The notes: generated from the sequence alone by a model not told the origin. DNA of 64,000 nucleotides from Phoronis australis (GCA_002633005.1 NMRA01000100.1:511042-575041), one strand, 5' to 3'. Shown: positions 45,799 through 59,381, counted from the stretch's first letter. A program made the numbers and translations.

Positions 45799-48119
45799 TT
45801 GAAGTTGAAAGTGCAAGGTGTTGCAATGAACAGGTGGATTTAAAAGCAAAGCTCATATTTGAATGAGGTTGAATAAATTAAACTTTCTAAATTAAAGCCT
45901 GACCTTAACCTGTTATTTACCCTGTGTGACATTTTTATTTTAATGAATAGTTGAGCTGGGTTGAGTGTTTTTAAATGAAAAATTTATAAAGATTCCTGAA
46001 ATGTTTTGTATTCAGAATACTAGTCAAAAAGTTACTAATCTAATTTTACTGTAAACACAAAGTATATTTATAAAAAATACATAATCTATAATTTCTTTAC
46101 GTAGCCAGTATTTGACCTTAGATAAATTGAAATACATTATTTGTTCTGTGATTACACATTTGCTTATATAGTCTCTGCCTAACTTTTGTGGTTGTCAGCC
46201 AGTAAAAGTCAATGAGAAACTGCTCCATTAATTTTGGAGCTTCATTGTGCCACTCAAAGAGAGTTTGAGATTTATCCCAAAATCAAACTTGTGGAATGTT
46301 ATTGTCAATAATAGATTATTCAAAGCCATGTTAGTAAGATGGTCATCTATAAAAGAGCTACCTGGTGGTTGTGTTGACACAGGTATTCTTAACTAAACAA
46401 GGCATGTTTGACTAGGATGTTTAGAGTAAAGATTCTTTGGGTTCACTTAACATGAGGAGGAACATGTTGGTGTTTTGCCCAGTTACTGATGGCTAAGTGG
46501 CTTGCGTTGGGTGCTTGAAGGGATTACCGGCAGCCGAGTAAATGAAAATTCGCTGTCTCACCAAAGAACATTAGAAGGCAGACATTGATGTATCAAGCCA
46601 GGTTAGTGGCATGCTTCTCAATCGTTCTTTTTACATATCTTTGAACCCAGCAACATCGTTCAGTGAGCTGGTAAACTTGCTGCCTTGGTCTGTATTCATT
46701 TTTTAGTGTAACAGCCTCCACAAGATATTGACATTTTCTAATAAGTCCTAACTCCGTATTTGTAAAATCAATTCTTTTTACTAACCGCTTATTTTTGCCA
46801 ATTTTTTAGAATTGCTTTTCTCAGTGCTGAATAATTGTTTGGGGATATGTAAAATAGGGTTTAATCACTAAAATCAATCTAAAACTGTCGACGGTTAAAA
46901 TGAAAGGTTGAAACACCATACCCTGCTGACCCCAGTAAATGCCTGGTCTGAAATCTGAGGTTTCTAAATCAATATGATTTTGATGTACTCTATATGAGGT
47001 TTTGAGTCACACCTCGGTAGATCCCATTTTGCATCAGTTGCAATTCGAGGTGTAAGTGATCGACAGAAATTTCTCCAAAACAGGGAAAATCAAAAATTGA
47101 TTTTTGTTGGGATTTGGTGAATTATGACTTGTCTTCAGATACTGTTGCTAAACTGTAAACATGTTGCATGGAATTTGGGAATAGCCAGGTCAAGAATAGA
47201 CAAGGACCCACACTCTTTGATGTCGATATGAACATTTGACAGTGAATAGGTAACTGGTTAGAAGGCTCCCCTGTCAGTGAGTTTGTAATCTAGTACTGTA
47301 CAAATTGCATGATGCTACACATACAATGTATTGAGCGGTTGTATGTCTCAGATTGTCCTGTTCCTTTTTTACACTGATGGATGCAAACTAATTAAGCTTT
47401 CTTTTTACATAGTTTGAATTTTTCAAAATAAGAGTTCACTGGTAATTCGCATGTATATGTGCCTCAACATATATTTCCTGAGAGTCTGTTCCAATACACT
47501 GATGGCAAACAGTCTAACTAGAAAAGTTTGAATATTCACGGATTTTACCAAGTTCTGTTTAGGAGACAGTCTATTAGGCTGAGAAGATTTACATTACGTT
47601 TAGCAGAGAAAACAATTAGCTTGGCTTGTACTATGCAGGTATTCTCTAACCTCATGAGGGTGCTCAATCATGGTGGTGTTCGAATAAAAACCTTGAATAT
47701 TTCCATGTTTGCCTTACTTTTGCTATGACATAAGGTAACTTAATTTGTAAATCAGGAGGCAACTTGTTGGGCGATAATGCGTGCCTCCCTCACTCCAAAG
47801 TCTCCAGAGAATTCCGTGGCACATCACAGACTTCATAGTGTCATCACACATCACAGTGAGCTTATCACTGTTCATGGGCTTGGCCCAACGTGTATTGGAT
47901 GAGATAATTGTAGTTGGCAACCAAAATGCCTGTTTAGCATACTAGTTTCATATTCAAGAAGGAACAATAATTAAGGCAAACGACCAGAATGACTGTTTTA
48001 AAATTTAAAGTAAATATCAGCTGTCTTCGAATTTTTAAAATCACTGCATTATAAAAGAAATTACAGCAAATATGTTTTCTTCAGCAGCGCTGCTGAGCCA
48101 CTTTTACAAAAGGAGGGAT
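45799..48119. other. Intergenic sequence, nothing identified
   Basis: AT-rich, with no recognised exon, RNA or repeat family. Confidence 0.5.
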
Positions 48120-48126
48120 TAGTCCC

Positions 48127-48575
48127 AGTCTGGCTTAAGTGCCGTTTTGACACTACAAAAGTTGACACGGATCAGCTGACACGGAACGAAATGTTCCAGT
48201 GTGTAAACGTGACTGACACAGAGCAAATTGACACCACGGTGACGACTTGCCATCCGTTTGTGAAGTGGGGCAATTTCCGCTCAAACATCTTGCTCCGTGT
48301 CAATTATATGTCTAAATGCGAAACTGGGGCAAGGCGGAAAGGATCATCTTTACTGCGCTTGTGCAATGACCTACATACGGCTCTCTGTCTCTGCAATTCC
48401 CCGCTATTTGAAAACCTGCGCATGCGCATTCCACTCTCCAGCGTACAACTTCGGTCTTGCCAAGTTGAGTTAATGAAATTGCGTGTGTAAACCGGCCATT
48501 TGACACCGATCAATGTGCGCCATGTCAGTTGCGCTGGATCAAAAGTCAATGTCTAAATGGGTCTTAAGGTACACT
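48127..48575. mobile_element. Possible MITE with imperfect inverted ends
   Basis: The left edge 'ctggcttaagtgccgtttt' and the reverse complement of the right edge, 'accttaagacccatttagac', align with gaps. The 450 bp between are much more GC-rich than the neighbours and contain repeated 'ttgacac' words. No coding signature is seen and the edges are uncertain. Confidence 0.4.
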
Positions 48576-49512
48576 TTAGCATAGGGGGGTGACAAAAGGC
48601 CAAGTGTTAGCATAGGAGTTGCCTTATGTGTGTATATTTCGCTGATATTTTCACATATTGAAGTTGACAGTTGCCAGCAGTAGGCTTGTACCCACTCACT
48701 GCTTGAGCATACTATACACGTAAGGTATTCAGAATTCCACATCACAGTGGCTGGACACAAGCGGAATTCATTGACACACTATCCTTCCGTCATCACAGGG
48801 AACCAATGGGAATTTACTAGAAATTTAGTATGGAGGTGGAAGGTATTTTGTCGTTAGAGACTTGCTGGAATGAGAGTTAATTGCCATTCATTTTAGCCGT
48901 AAAGAGAATCATTCGTTATGACGGAGAAAAGGCATTTATCCGAGTAGGTTTGGCGTGTGCTGTAGGTGAGTTGAATTATGTACATTTTTCTCACAAATGA
49001 AGGATGTTTAGATGTTAAATTTCTCAATACTTATTAACTCCATCTCTTCATACAGACAAATGTTATCAGATGTTGAACTTGCTTACTTTAAAATTCAAGT
49101 CAAGTGATGCTAACAGTGGATTGTAATGTTTATTTTTGTTACTTGACTAGCATGATTGGTGCTGAACAGTTGGTAGTCTTGAACGACTGAATTGGAAATA
49201 TTACCTGATTGATTCAGACTTAACACTCCCAAATTATCTTATTTTTATCACTGTTCAGCAAAATCCCACAGTTTTTGAACAAAAATGATTATTTGAATTG
49301 CCTTTTTATCCTGCCAAGTGTTGCAGTGATGGAATTGCCAACAATTTTTCTAAACATTGTTTGTTGTAACATTACAGGACAAAATATCGTTTCCCTGCCA
49401 TGGCAGCTTTTTATGTTAATAGTAATAATGACTTTATATTGGCAAAAGTCTAATTACAGAAGGGATTGAGCCACCTTTCTATCTTTCCTGTTAATTCACC
49501 TTCATACTTGGT

Positions 49513-49576
49513 CATCAAGGTCTAAGGCTATTCTGATGATCAAACATCAAGGTCTAAGGCTATTCTGATGATCAAA
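49513..49576 (+). repeat. Exact 32-bp tandem duplication
   Basis: The unit starting 'catcaaggtctaaggctatt' occurs at 49513 and again at 49545 with no change. Confidence 0.9.
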
Positions 49577-49927
49577 TTCAGCTTCCTTGCAGTCCCACTG
49601 ATGAAATTTGGGGTCATTTTGTCTGAACACTTTTTAATGTATTTTAGGTGTGGTACAGAAGGCACAGTGTTTTGGTACCACTAATCATTTATACAAAAAT
49701 GAAAGGAAATATCACTTTTCTGCCTTAAATAAGTCCTTAATTGGTGATATTTTACTCTAAAAATGAGTTCAAAGTGTAAATTGCATGGCAATCACTGTAG
49801 TAATTCTGGCAGTGCATTTATTTTTGTGTCTCCCGAGGGGTTAAACCTCCTGAACACTCATAGATCTGTCACTGTAATTTCATTATCCCCTTCCTACAAC
49901 ATATTTTGGATTAATGTGTTTTACATT

Positions 49928-50045
49928 ATAAAATATTCTATTGATTTGGATTGATGTGTTTATTTACTGTTTTACAGTATAAAACATTCTATTGATTTGG
50001 ATTGATGTGTTTATTTACTGTTTTACAGTATAAAACATTCTATTG
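49928..50045 (+). repeat. 51-bp tandem repeat, about 2.3 copies
   Basis: 'ataaaacattctattgattt' recurs at 49928, 49979 and 50030. The second full unit is almost identical to the first. Confidence 0.9.
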
Positions 50046-51300
50046 AGACACTGATTGCTGAAATCATGACACTACTGAGCCACAATACAGGGTGTCCCAC
50101 ATTTTGACTACCAGTTAGATTCATGTTGTTCAGTTGAGCAAAATAGTTCTCAAAATGCGGGACCGAAGCCATGATGAGTTTTATTTAAGCGGTAATCCCC
50201 CTTTCATAATATTGCGAGCTAAATGAAGAATATCCATAATTGCTTCCCAAATCTGGAATTTTCACGTTTCATGTTTAATCTGTATATAGATATTAAAGTG
50301 GCATGAAGGTGGATGAGGCTAAATTGCATTATTCAAAGTTGTTCTCTGCCACTAAAACAAATTAAAATGTTCACCAGGTATTTTTATGGTTTGCTCATTC
50401 TGTTGATGTTGAAGCATATTTCTTTTAGTTTCAAACTTCAAAAAAAAATCTGTCAACTGCTTGTTGCTTTGGTGATTTTTCTCCCACGCAGCAATGCACC
50501 TCTCCTTTTTTGGTATGGCAAGACATGAATGTAAGCATTTCTCTTAAGTGGAAAATGTGACATTGGACCTTTGATGTAAACAAAACAATGACCTTTTCAA
50601 GTAACAGCCAGTCCGACTTCTTTGAACACATGCGCGCATACATATTTTTAGGGGCAGAGAATTTGAGAACTGGGATAGAGTCTGTGTTTCAAACATAGTG
50701 ACTATGACAATATTTTCTAGAAATTCTTGAAATATTCAAAATTAATAATTATCACATTCGTTAGGATCCTAAGAAGTAGATTTGCCGCAATCTGTTTAAT
50801 CAATATTTTTATGAGTTTTTGCATTCCATGCCTCTTTAAGACATTTCCCCACATTTGGTGGGTGACTGACACATTTAGCAGGCGAGTGACACTATAACTT
50901 TTCCTTCATTAGGCCAGTCTTATGTCAAAAGGATTTGAGTTGAGGAAGTGTGCACTGTTCAGCCCAGAATACCCAAAGAATTCATCAACACATCAAAGGC
51001 TTGATGGTGTATGGGGGTGGGGTTATTGTGAGTGATTACTGTATCTTGTCACATCATATTTAAATAGAAGGCTTGATAGTTAGGTTGTACTTCTCTGTAC
51101 CTTTCTGTACTTTCCATTTTCTTTTTGGGACATGAAAACCATAGCATAAAAAGACTATGTGGGTTTTTGAATTATCAAAATTGGTAAAGCAAAAGTGATT
51201 TTGTCAAGAAAAACCTAAGCCTTGAGCTATTCAGTGGAAAGTAGCCCCCTGAGCATGTCCTTAGCTTATTACATATAGGGTACTGCATCACTTGCTCACA

Positions 51301-51560
51301 GTGTGGTCTAGTGGGATAAGTGACCTAACCCTTTTCTCAAGGTCATTAGTTGAAGTCCCAGTCGTGGCACGCTGCTAGACCCTTGAGTCACTCTGGTTTC
51401 TCAACCCAGTTTTAACTAAACAAAGCATGGAATGGTTCCAGGTGATAATTGGCCTTCACACATCTGGTAGTGTCTCTGGACTACCTGCAATTATTTTTTA
51501 TTAACTCACAACAGAAGCTGGGTCTGAAAGAATGTAAATGAATCCCTTCTAATATAAAGG
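51301..51560 (+). repeat. tRNA-derived SINE
   Basis: The first 72 bp look like a tRNA gene head: an A-box-like 'tggtctagtgggataag' and a B-box-like 'agttgaagtcccagtcgtgg'. A non-tRNA tail with 'aaccca', 'ggttccaggtgataattggc' and a T-run follows. The B-box has drifted from GGTTCGAATCC, so the copy is old and probably inactive. Confidence 0.6.
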
Positions 51561-54500
51561 GCATGTTCAATGCATGCAACAGCTTTAACTGTTGGTGTGA
51601 ATAGTAGCATTTAGGTAACAGTTACAATTGTAGAAAGGGTTTAGTTAGTCTGACCACAGCTTTTGTATCTGGTTTTAAGTTGTGGGTGTTGTAAATATTT
51701 GTTTGAATGGAAGTGAAAGTGGTTGCTTGGATTATTGTTTTGACAATTAAACATGACCAATTTCATTACTGGTTCTACAGTCACAACAAACCACAACTAT
51801 TGATTTTAATGTTGACATGTGTGGTAAGTGCAATTACCAGGGTCATTTCAAGGGTTTTGTTGTAGTTCATTTGTTATTTCATGGTCTTGGTAAATGATAG
51901 TAATTGCACATGATCTAAGCATGAGTCTGTTGAAGTCTCCTTGTCAACCAGTTGGCTTAGCACCTGTGTAAGAGTTATGATTGGCTGTGACATGATGTCA
52001 TCACTAGGTGAACCCATGAAATGTCTCAATGGGCAGGAGCCAGTCCAGCCTTAAAGTGCTCGTCATTTACTGAAGCATTTTTGAGATCATATTTTTGTGT
52101 TGACAAGTGCCTAGAATTTGGTATTCAGTTAGTAGAAACTGTTGATTTTCATTACCTTCAGTCAGACACAGTCGTCATCGTCAGATCCAGGTATTAATGC
52201 AAATTGTGTTTATGTGTTTATGATCTCTTCCTTTTTGCATTAGGCATCTATTGCACTGTGGGTCTATACAAGCATGTGTGCCGCCATAGATACTTATTAA
52301 GATATTCGCGACTTCGTCAAATCTCGTGGCTTAACACGATAGTACTTCATCAGGAGTCAAAACTTCCGATGTCTGGCTTCGCATGGTAACGAAGGTAAAC
52401 TTTGGTTTTTATTTTGCGCACTTCAAGGAAATTTTTTAGTTTGAAACTAATTTGTTGTGTTTAATGCAAACTAAATTGCATGTGTCAGCTACTCAAGTCG
52501 TTTTTTTGCTACGAAATTTGTTGGAACTAACTTGACAAGCTGTTGTTGATCGGAATGAATGTTGAGACAGTTCAGCACAAGAATCGAGACAGTTGGCCCA
52601 ATGAAAAGTGCATTCGTTCGATGAATTTTAGTTTGAATTTTGTGGGAATTTTGGCTTGAACTAAGTATAGTGTAGTTTCTCATGTGTCACTCGGTCTAGT
52701 ATACATAGTTACATAAAGTGGTGCAAATTGGTGAAATATTTTCATTAAAATAATACAGAATATTTTTAGAATTCAATTTAACTTCAGTTTTGGGGACAGA
52801 TTCAGTGTGTAACAAAAATATTTTTTGAAGAAAATGTTCTTGGTTACATTTTTTCTACTGCGTGGTGGTGCTGTGATCAGTTTCCTTTTTAAACAAGTGC
52901 ATTTTTCATCAAAATAGTTGTTTGCAGTGCATCAAAACATTTTAGAATAGGAGTATGTTCTTTTTGGATGGTCACCAACACAACACCTTGAGTTCCTATA
53001 TCATTTGACAGGAATGAAATTGACTTAAATTTCGTTGAAATTTTAGCGTCTAATTTAATTTTGTTTTGTTAAAAATGCACATAATCATTTTTATCGTATG
53101 GTGTGTATCATAAGACTGAAAACATTGATCTTGCTTGAGGAAATAAAGAATAATTCATGAAACATCACAGGTTTTTAAATAAATGACGAAATACTCTGAA
53201 AAAGACTAGGTTTCTGGTTTTTGCTCTTTTTGAATTCATTTGTTATGCAAATTTCATTTTTGGATTTGTTTTAAAATCTTTTGGAACAAAACATATATTT
53301 TCACTAAACCATAGCAATTCTTGAAGTGTTTTGTCATTTTCAAAGTGGTTTGGTGTCCATGCCATGTTTTTCGCCTACTTGTAAAGGACTCTCCATCTTG
53401 TTTTAGGAACATAGTAAGCTATGGATTCCTAAATATAGTTGTCTAAACTTGTCATTTTTGTGGCCTGAAATTTTTGCGTGCTGTTTGCCGAAAAAGGGCT
53501 GTTTTTAAGGCCTTAAAAATAAATAACTCAAGTACCATCTAACCGATTAAATAAATTCAAAAAGTTGTATAAATGGCATGTCTAAAGCTTCCATTTAAGA
53601 CTTTTCAAGTGTTTCTCATGAAATTTGTACTTTTCTTTGCTCTGGCAACTCTATTTTGTAAAATATAGTATGCAAAGGGTGTTTTTGTATTCCTTTCTCA
53701 GAAATGTATACACTTTATGTAATGTTGCTATGTGTTTTTGTGTTTGTCATGGTAAAAATCAATTCCATTGTATATTTGTGTTGCCACTTTTCGAAGGGAA
53801 ATTCCAGACTCCTGATTCTTACTCATTAGAACTGGGAAGGTAAAAAAATGAAAAATGTCTATTTTGTGTGTGTTGTGCTATCTGATAACCACTAAAAATG
53901 CTTCTTACAGAACACCTATCATTAACGGGGGTCTTCATGTTCTCTGATTTCAAATTTTGTAGTATTTTGTTTCAGTTGGTGGCTTTATTTCATGTAATTT
54001 AATGTACCTCCTTGTGCAGTCAAAAATGTAACACTTAAAACTGCACTCCCTTCACTGTGTATAAAGTACAAGAACTTAATTTACAAAAAATGTAATCTAC
54101 AAGTTTCCTTGCAAACATTGAATATCTGTTGGGGACAAAAAACCCTAAACAAAGTAACAGTGGTATTTGTTACTGGTCCTTCCAAATGTTGACTTGTTCA
54201 GTTCAATCGCAGCTTACCTTTCCACTACTCAATATTGGAACCGATTCTCTGGGTTAAGAGTTGATTTTCACAAAATCACATTGCAGATAAAACTCTAAGT
54301 TCCATATTACTTTACAGCTATTCCATGTATTTGTGATACAACCTATCCTTTTTATTTAGAGCATGTTCAGACACTGAAAGAGAAAAATGGACATTGGGTC
54401 CTAATGAGCAAGCATACCTTCATAATCATAAGTATCACTTGTTAAGAAACTGTGGAGAACATGTCAGTTCAGTTGGTATGTAGAGCAGGTTGTGTTGTGG

Positions 54501-55224
54501 TTGAAAGTATTGGAGTCCCTTTTAATTGCATTCGAGAAGCCTGTTTTGAATAAGTAGCAAACAGGGTCATGCTGCACTTGTTTGCATGGCCTTCTTGTTA
54601 CCCCCCTCCATTAATCAGTCTTGGCAGTATTTCACACCTGCTGTGTACGACTGTGTATTTTACTAGCTTTTGCTCTGTGGTGGTATGACTGCGTCATTTT
54701 ATTTCCACTTGAGAATGAAACAAGTACGTTTGGAAATAGCTTGACTCTTGGTCAATTTCTGTACCAATGCTCTGTTGAGTGTCTAACTTTGTTCCGAGAA
54801 TACCAGCGGAATGAACTAAAGAATGTTAACAGCAAGAAGTGTTGTGTATTGAACCAAGTTTGCATAATTATAACTATGTTTAGAAGTTGCGTTACAATAG
54901 TGACAGGAAGATTTTGAAACTCAGGCTTTGCAAATGATATGTCAATGTCATTTAGCCTTTGACCCTTCCCCTTGGAACAAAGCTGTTTTAATTACACAAA
55001 TATTTATTGTTTAAAACATTGTTACTAATTTATTTTTGTTAGTTAATACTTGTAGTTATGATTATGACCTGATTCTACTGAATGTAAACAAACACTAATA
55101 CTACTTGCAGCTAATGCGACTGTAAATGTAAAAACATGGGGAAAATGAGCTGAAGACGTTTCTGGCATTAATAACTCATAACATGTCTGAATTATCTTGT
55201 GTCATGCCATGAATAATGCACTCA
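51561..55224. other. Intergenic sequence, nothing identified
   Basis: Very AT-rich, with many poly-T tracts. No exon was recognised with confidence. Confidence 0.5.
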
Positions 55225-55246
55225 CACGAAAGTCACGCATCTCTAA

Positions 55247-56470
55247 AGATATGCGTGACTTTTCACCGCTCGTCATTCGGAGCGGCTTGTACCGGGATCA
55301 AGAGGGACTCAGTTGTGATGACTGCAGTGTCCTATGGAGCAAGACCCAATTAAGTGTAATTACCCAATCATAAACTGTAGTAAACACCTCTGCCTGTACA
55401 TACTGGCAAATTCTCAAAATGCATTAAAAACATATACCACAGCAGTATTGAGATGGATAAAACAACCAAGTTTGGTTTTTGATTTTTAAAAATCAAGGAG
55501 CTATAGCTAAAAACTACAAACATTGGGTTCAATTGAAGATAAACGACTGTGTATTGATATACTCGCTGATTTACAAATGCTGATCAGAGTTAACAATATC
55601 ACGTGGATTATTCTTTTAATATGCAACTAAGCTACATTGAAACATCTATGAACAACACACAGAGACTAAATTAGATATCAATAATTTTTAAAACATCGCT
55701 TATGGCCCAGTGCATGCCAAACTACTTTAATCCAGGAGTAGTACACTAACCAAAAAACTGCTATTCGCGGCAATGCACCAATTTCGATAGTTAACTTGAA
55801 CTTGTAATGGAACACCTGTGAAGATAACTAAGATGGCTAGCTTTGTAGTCAATGAGAGAGTGCAAGCAGTGGATGAGGTTGGTCGGTGGGCAAGAGCTGC
55901 GATTTCGTTTTTATGACTAAGCAAAAGCTAGAATAGTTATGTAGTTACTGCAACCAAAATTGTCCAGAGGTTCCAAATCTTCAGTTTGGCTATCACCATA
56001 TTTGCGCATTCGTATATATTTTATGATTTGAGTTCTAATAAAGATTGAACCTGAACTAATGGCACGTGGAGTTTTGTTTGCTGTGGCATGTTTGGTGTAG
56101 CTATAATCTGGAAAATTCGAAGATGGGTTCACAATGACTTCTAAGTTGTTTTGATGCTTCAGTTAAACACAAAATAAAAAGATAGCAATCATAACCGGTA
56201 AGAAAATAGCAAGTAGACAGGAGTATTAAAATAAAGTAATGGAAACAGGTATGAAACATATTTAAAACCAACGTTCCTTTGGGAAGTGGCTCTTTGTCAA
56301 GATCAATGCAAATTAACTTTTTAATCTTTTAGTAATATTTAAAATGTTCTAAGTTAAAACTGCTCTCCATATTGCAGGCTTTAACTCTGTTCAAATGCCA
56401 GAGAAAAACAATTTGAGTGTAATAATGATCACCATTGTTAAGAGTAGTGCTAGCTATTACCTTTCCACTT
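55247..56470 (-). repeat. Dispersed ~1.1-kb repeat, copy 2
   Basis: It is collinear with 36040-37060 at moderate identity with many small insertions and deletions. The minus-strand frame open in copy 1 is interrupted here. A 9-bp inverted pair (gtcacgcat / atgcgtgac) lies at about 55233-55260. Confidence 0.6.
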
Positions 56471-56833
56471 CATTAGCTCAGATCTACATCAATACAAAGA
56501 GCGTGATGAATAGGGATCCTAAAAATGTCTGGGGCTTATGGACTCAGAGTGGTGACCAGTGTAAGCGAGAAATTCTCCACATGGTATGTTTTAAATGACA
56601 TATCAGAGAACAATATACGCATTTTATTTTTACAAGTCTTAAAAACTTAAAAAAATTAAGCAATTCGACTAACTAATTAATCAAATCTTGAAAACAGGAA
56701 GTTTTCTATTCTGCGTCTGCAGCGCCCTGTCATTGTCGGTGCTTATGTCCCTTGGTCGGCGACATGCTCAACGTGCTCTAACGGGAGTTGGCAGTCCCTA
56801 TCTGTTGTCTATGTTGTCTGACCATTTACACTT

Positions 56834-56965
56834 AATTGACTTCACTAGTTGCGTGCCCAGTCAACTGGCCAAGACATCTGATTGGTTCTTGATGACAGCT
56901 TCTGACTTGCAGACCAATCAGATGTCTTCACCTGGTTAACCTGGCATATCAGGTGAAGTCAATGA
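56834..56965. repeat. Foldback sequence with ~50-bp imperfect arms
   Basis: The core 'aagacatctgattggt' (from 56871) pairs with 'accaatcagatgtctt' (to 56928). Outer pairs include 'attgacttcac' with 'gtgaagtcaat' and 'cagtcaactgg' with 'cctggttaacctgg'. It may be a small foldback element. Confidence 0.7.
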
Positions 56966-56989
56966 AGTGGAATCAGTAGAAGGCACTTG

Positions 56990-58455
56990 AATCACAAAAC
57001 CTCTGCTACCAACATATGCAAAAGCATAGTATATTAAAGTAATTATTTCATTGGTCACAATGAATTAAAATGTTTTTTTTTTGAAATCAAGCAAAATAGA
57101 ATTGCACTTCCTCTGAGGATGCATTTTGCATTCTGCAATGCAACCAAGCTTAGAAAAGCGGCATATTAACTTCATGGATGTTTCACCTTTGACACAATTT
57201 TGTAATATTATAAGATTAAATCGTATGTTTCGTTTCTTGCTTGTCTTGTAATTTTCAGACAGAAGTACTAGCAGATTCAGCGTAATTCTGTTTTCCTGCA
57301 TTGTTCAGTGTAACCTCCAGTCGGTGCTTTTTGTCGTTGCCAACAAACCTCTCTGAAAGGCCTGCCACACAGGTGTTGATTGTGATGTCATGCAGGAAGG
57401 TTAGTGTGTGACTTTTATGTAGGGAATCTGGTCATTTTAATGCACTAAAGCTTACAAACGGCAATATTGATAGTGTAGCTTGTCTACTAGTATTGCCAGT
57501 AAACTTGAACAACAAGACAACCACTTAGCCTAATGAAGTATTACTATGTGTAAAATATCAGTTTTGAAAAGGCCTTCAAATGAAAAAACAATCCACCCTC
57601 AACTTGTAATTTTCTTATTGATGTGACGTGTTCAGCATAACCTCAGGGTCACTGTTCAGGTACGTCAATCTTGTTTTGGTATTCCTCCACAGATGTGGGA
57701 AGGCATGATTATGGTGGTGAAAATTTTCTCCAATTATGTTGCTCTGACAATTTTTGTTGTTCGCATTTTTCGTCCTATTCGCATCAAATTTACACAAAAC
57801 GTCTAGCTTTGAAATATCTGGAAATTTAGTGTTTTTCATCATAATCAGATTCAAGATGGTGGACATGGAAGCCATTTCATTTTCGATTTTCAGATTCAAA
57901 TGATCCTATAGGCTGCAATTTTTGACATACACCAGAGATGTACCATTGCGTGTAGGCACCTTGATTTCAGGATGAAAACATTTTGTCCTGTAGAGGGCGC
58001 ATTGTGAGGACCAATTGCTTGTAAATTTTTCATGTCTTAGTTCCCCGTTAAGGTAGCTGTTATTGAATGTTGCTTAACTGGAAGTTGTTTTCAAAATGGC
58101 GAATCTCACACATTTTCGTCATTTTTCAATTGTGCCGGGGTGCCATTTTGAACAGGAGGAGAAAATGATGTGAATTTTTGCATCTGGATTTTCTGAGGTA
58201 TGTTCTAAGGTATGAACTGTAATAATTTTTTCTTAGACTTACCATTTTTTGTGTTATTTGACTTTCAATTTCAAAAAAAGGACGTTCGTGGAATTTTGTA
58301 ACACTTAATCGTTATATACTTTTGAATGGCTTTCAGAAAATGTCTTCTATTTTTCACTACACGTCTTGTTTCCGAATTATCCGGAATTTTCTGATGACGC
58401 TATTCCTTTGGTGACTCAGATTTTTTTGCACTTTTGTTGGTTTACGTCAGCTGAT
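56990..58455. other. Intergenic sequence, nothing identified
   Basis: A segment at about 57309-57399 has a strong acceptor-like tract and an open frame, but nothing supports it as a gene. The rest is featureless apart from an old-repeat resemblance at 57690-57885. Confidence 0.4.
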
Positions 58456-58456
58456 A

Positions 58457-58852
58457 AATCACTATAAAGATATACAACAAAGCTAGCATCAAATAAATGA
58501 CTGAGAAATGAGTGCATTTATAACATTGTTAGAAGCCTTTGTAAGTTGAAAAGAGACTGATTTTGGCAATTATTTTTGTCCGAAAATTTTGAGACGTTCC
58601 CCTACTGATGATAATAACAAAGAGATAAGTTCAACCCCAGATTTCGAAGTTGACTGTCATTATTGGTGGTTATGTATTGATCAGTCATGCTGTGAACATT
58701 CCCACTAAACGAGATGATCAGGGAAAACTGTGGGGTTTGGCCGATTGAACTAGGCCATATTTATCCACCTTAGCTATGTTGCGCTCAGCTCACGATCAAA
58801 GGGATCCCGCCTAGTTGCTCTATTCATCGAGTCACAAGTGAGGATAATAGCG
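58457..58852 (+). repeat. Dispersed repeat family C, copy 1
   Basis: From 'aatcactataaagatatac' to 'gagtcacaagtgaggataat' it is about 95% like 59382-59765, with small indels. It is truncated where the second copy continues 'tggcttcgctcatg'. Confidence 0.8.
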
Positions 58853-59381
58853 GAGTTGCAACGCCGCCATATTGGAAATGGGTCAGAATGTTGCATTGTG
58901 GTTAAGCCGGTAAACAAGTACGTTGGCAAGCGTGGGGGCGAACCGGCCACAGGGAGGTTATACGTGTTGTGTGCCTGGCATGCTATAATACCAGTTAGCG
59001 AAATAAAAAATTTAGTTACTACCTGTTTCCCAAGGATCAAGAACTGCGTTAAACATGGGTCAGAGACATCGGTAGAGCTGGTAGCTAAGGCCGACTTCGT
59101 GAATTCTTTCCGACTTCGTAGCATAAAGTGTGCAGCGCTCATTTTGAGGGCGGCAAGAAAACGTATCTTAGAAACTGCCCAACAATATCTCCCTTCAAAG
59201 AAACAGTAACAAANCCATCTCCAAATCCACACATGTGATTTCAAATTGAACTAGAGTCAAGTGAATGCCAGGGTGATTTTATTCATGCTGTAAAATGTTA
59301 CCAATTTAGGACCAGTACGGCCAACAAAGGAAATTTTCGTTTCATTTTTTTATAAAAGATCAGTAGCACCAAATAAATGAT
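58853..59381. other. Sequence between family C copies, with an N at 59214
   Basis: Overlapping open frames of 156 (minus) and 123 (plus) codons occur here, but neither shows a recognisable domain. The N marks an assembly uncertainty, so the continuity of this stretch is doubtful. Confidence 0.5.

Larger units (their letters stand above)
48576..51300. other. Intergenic sequence with two small tandem duplications
   Basis: A 69-base open segment at 48897-48965 is bounded by a good acceptor (ccattcattttag) and donor (gtgagt) and reads through in phase 1-1. It could be an exon but has no partner. Otherwise only the tandem repeats at 49513 and 49928 stand out. Confidence 0.4.

Noticed and set aside
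52204-52389. Exon-like frame after 'tttttgcattag'
   Set aside because: It terminates before any donor and shows no protein family resemblance.
54621-54917. 98-codon frame with a hydrophobic start
   Set aside because: The hydrophobic stretch looks like a signal peptide, but the remainder has no fold signature and the region is AT-rich noise.
58774-59244. 156-codon minus-strand frame
   Set aside because: It runs through a repeat edge and an N, overlaps a 123-codon plus frame, and has no recognisable domain.
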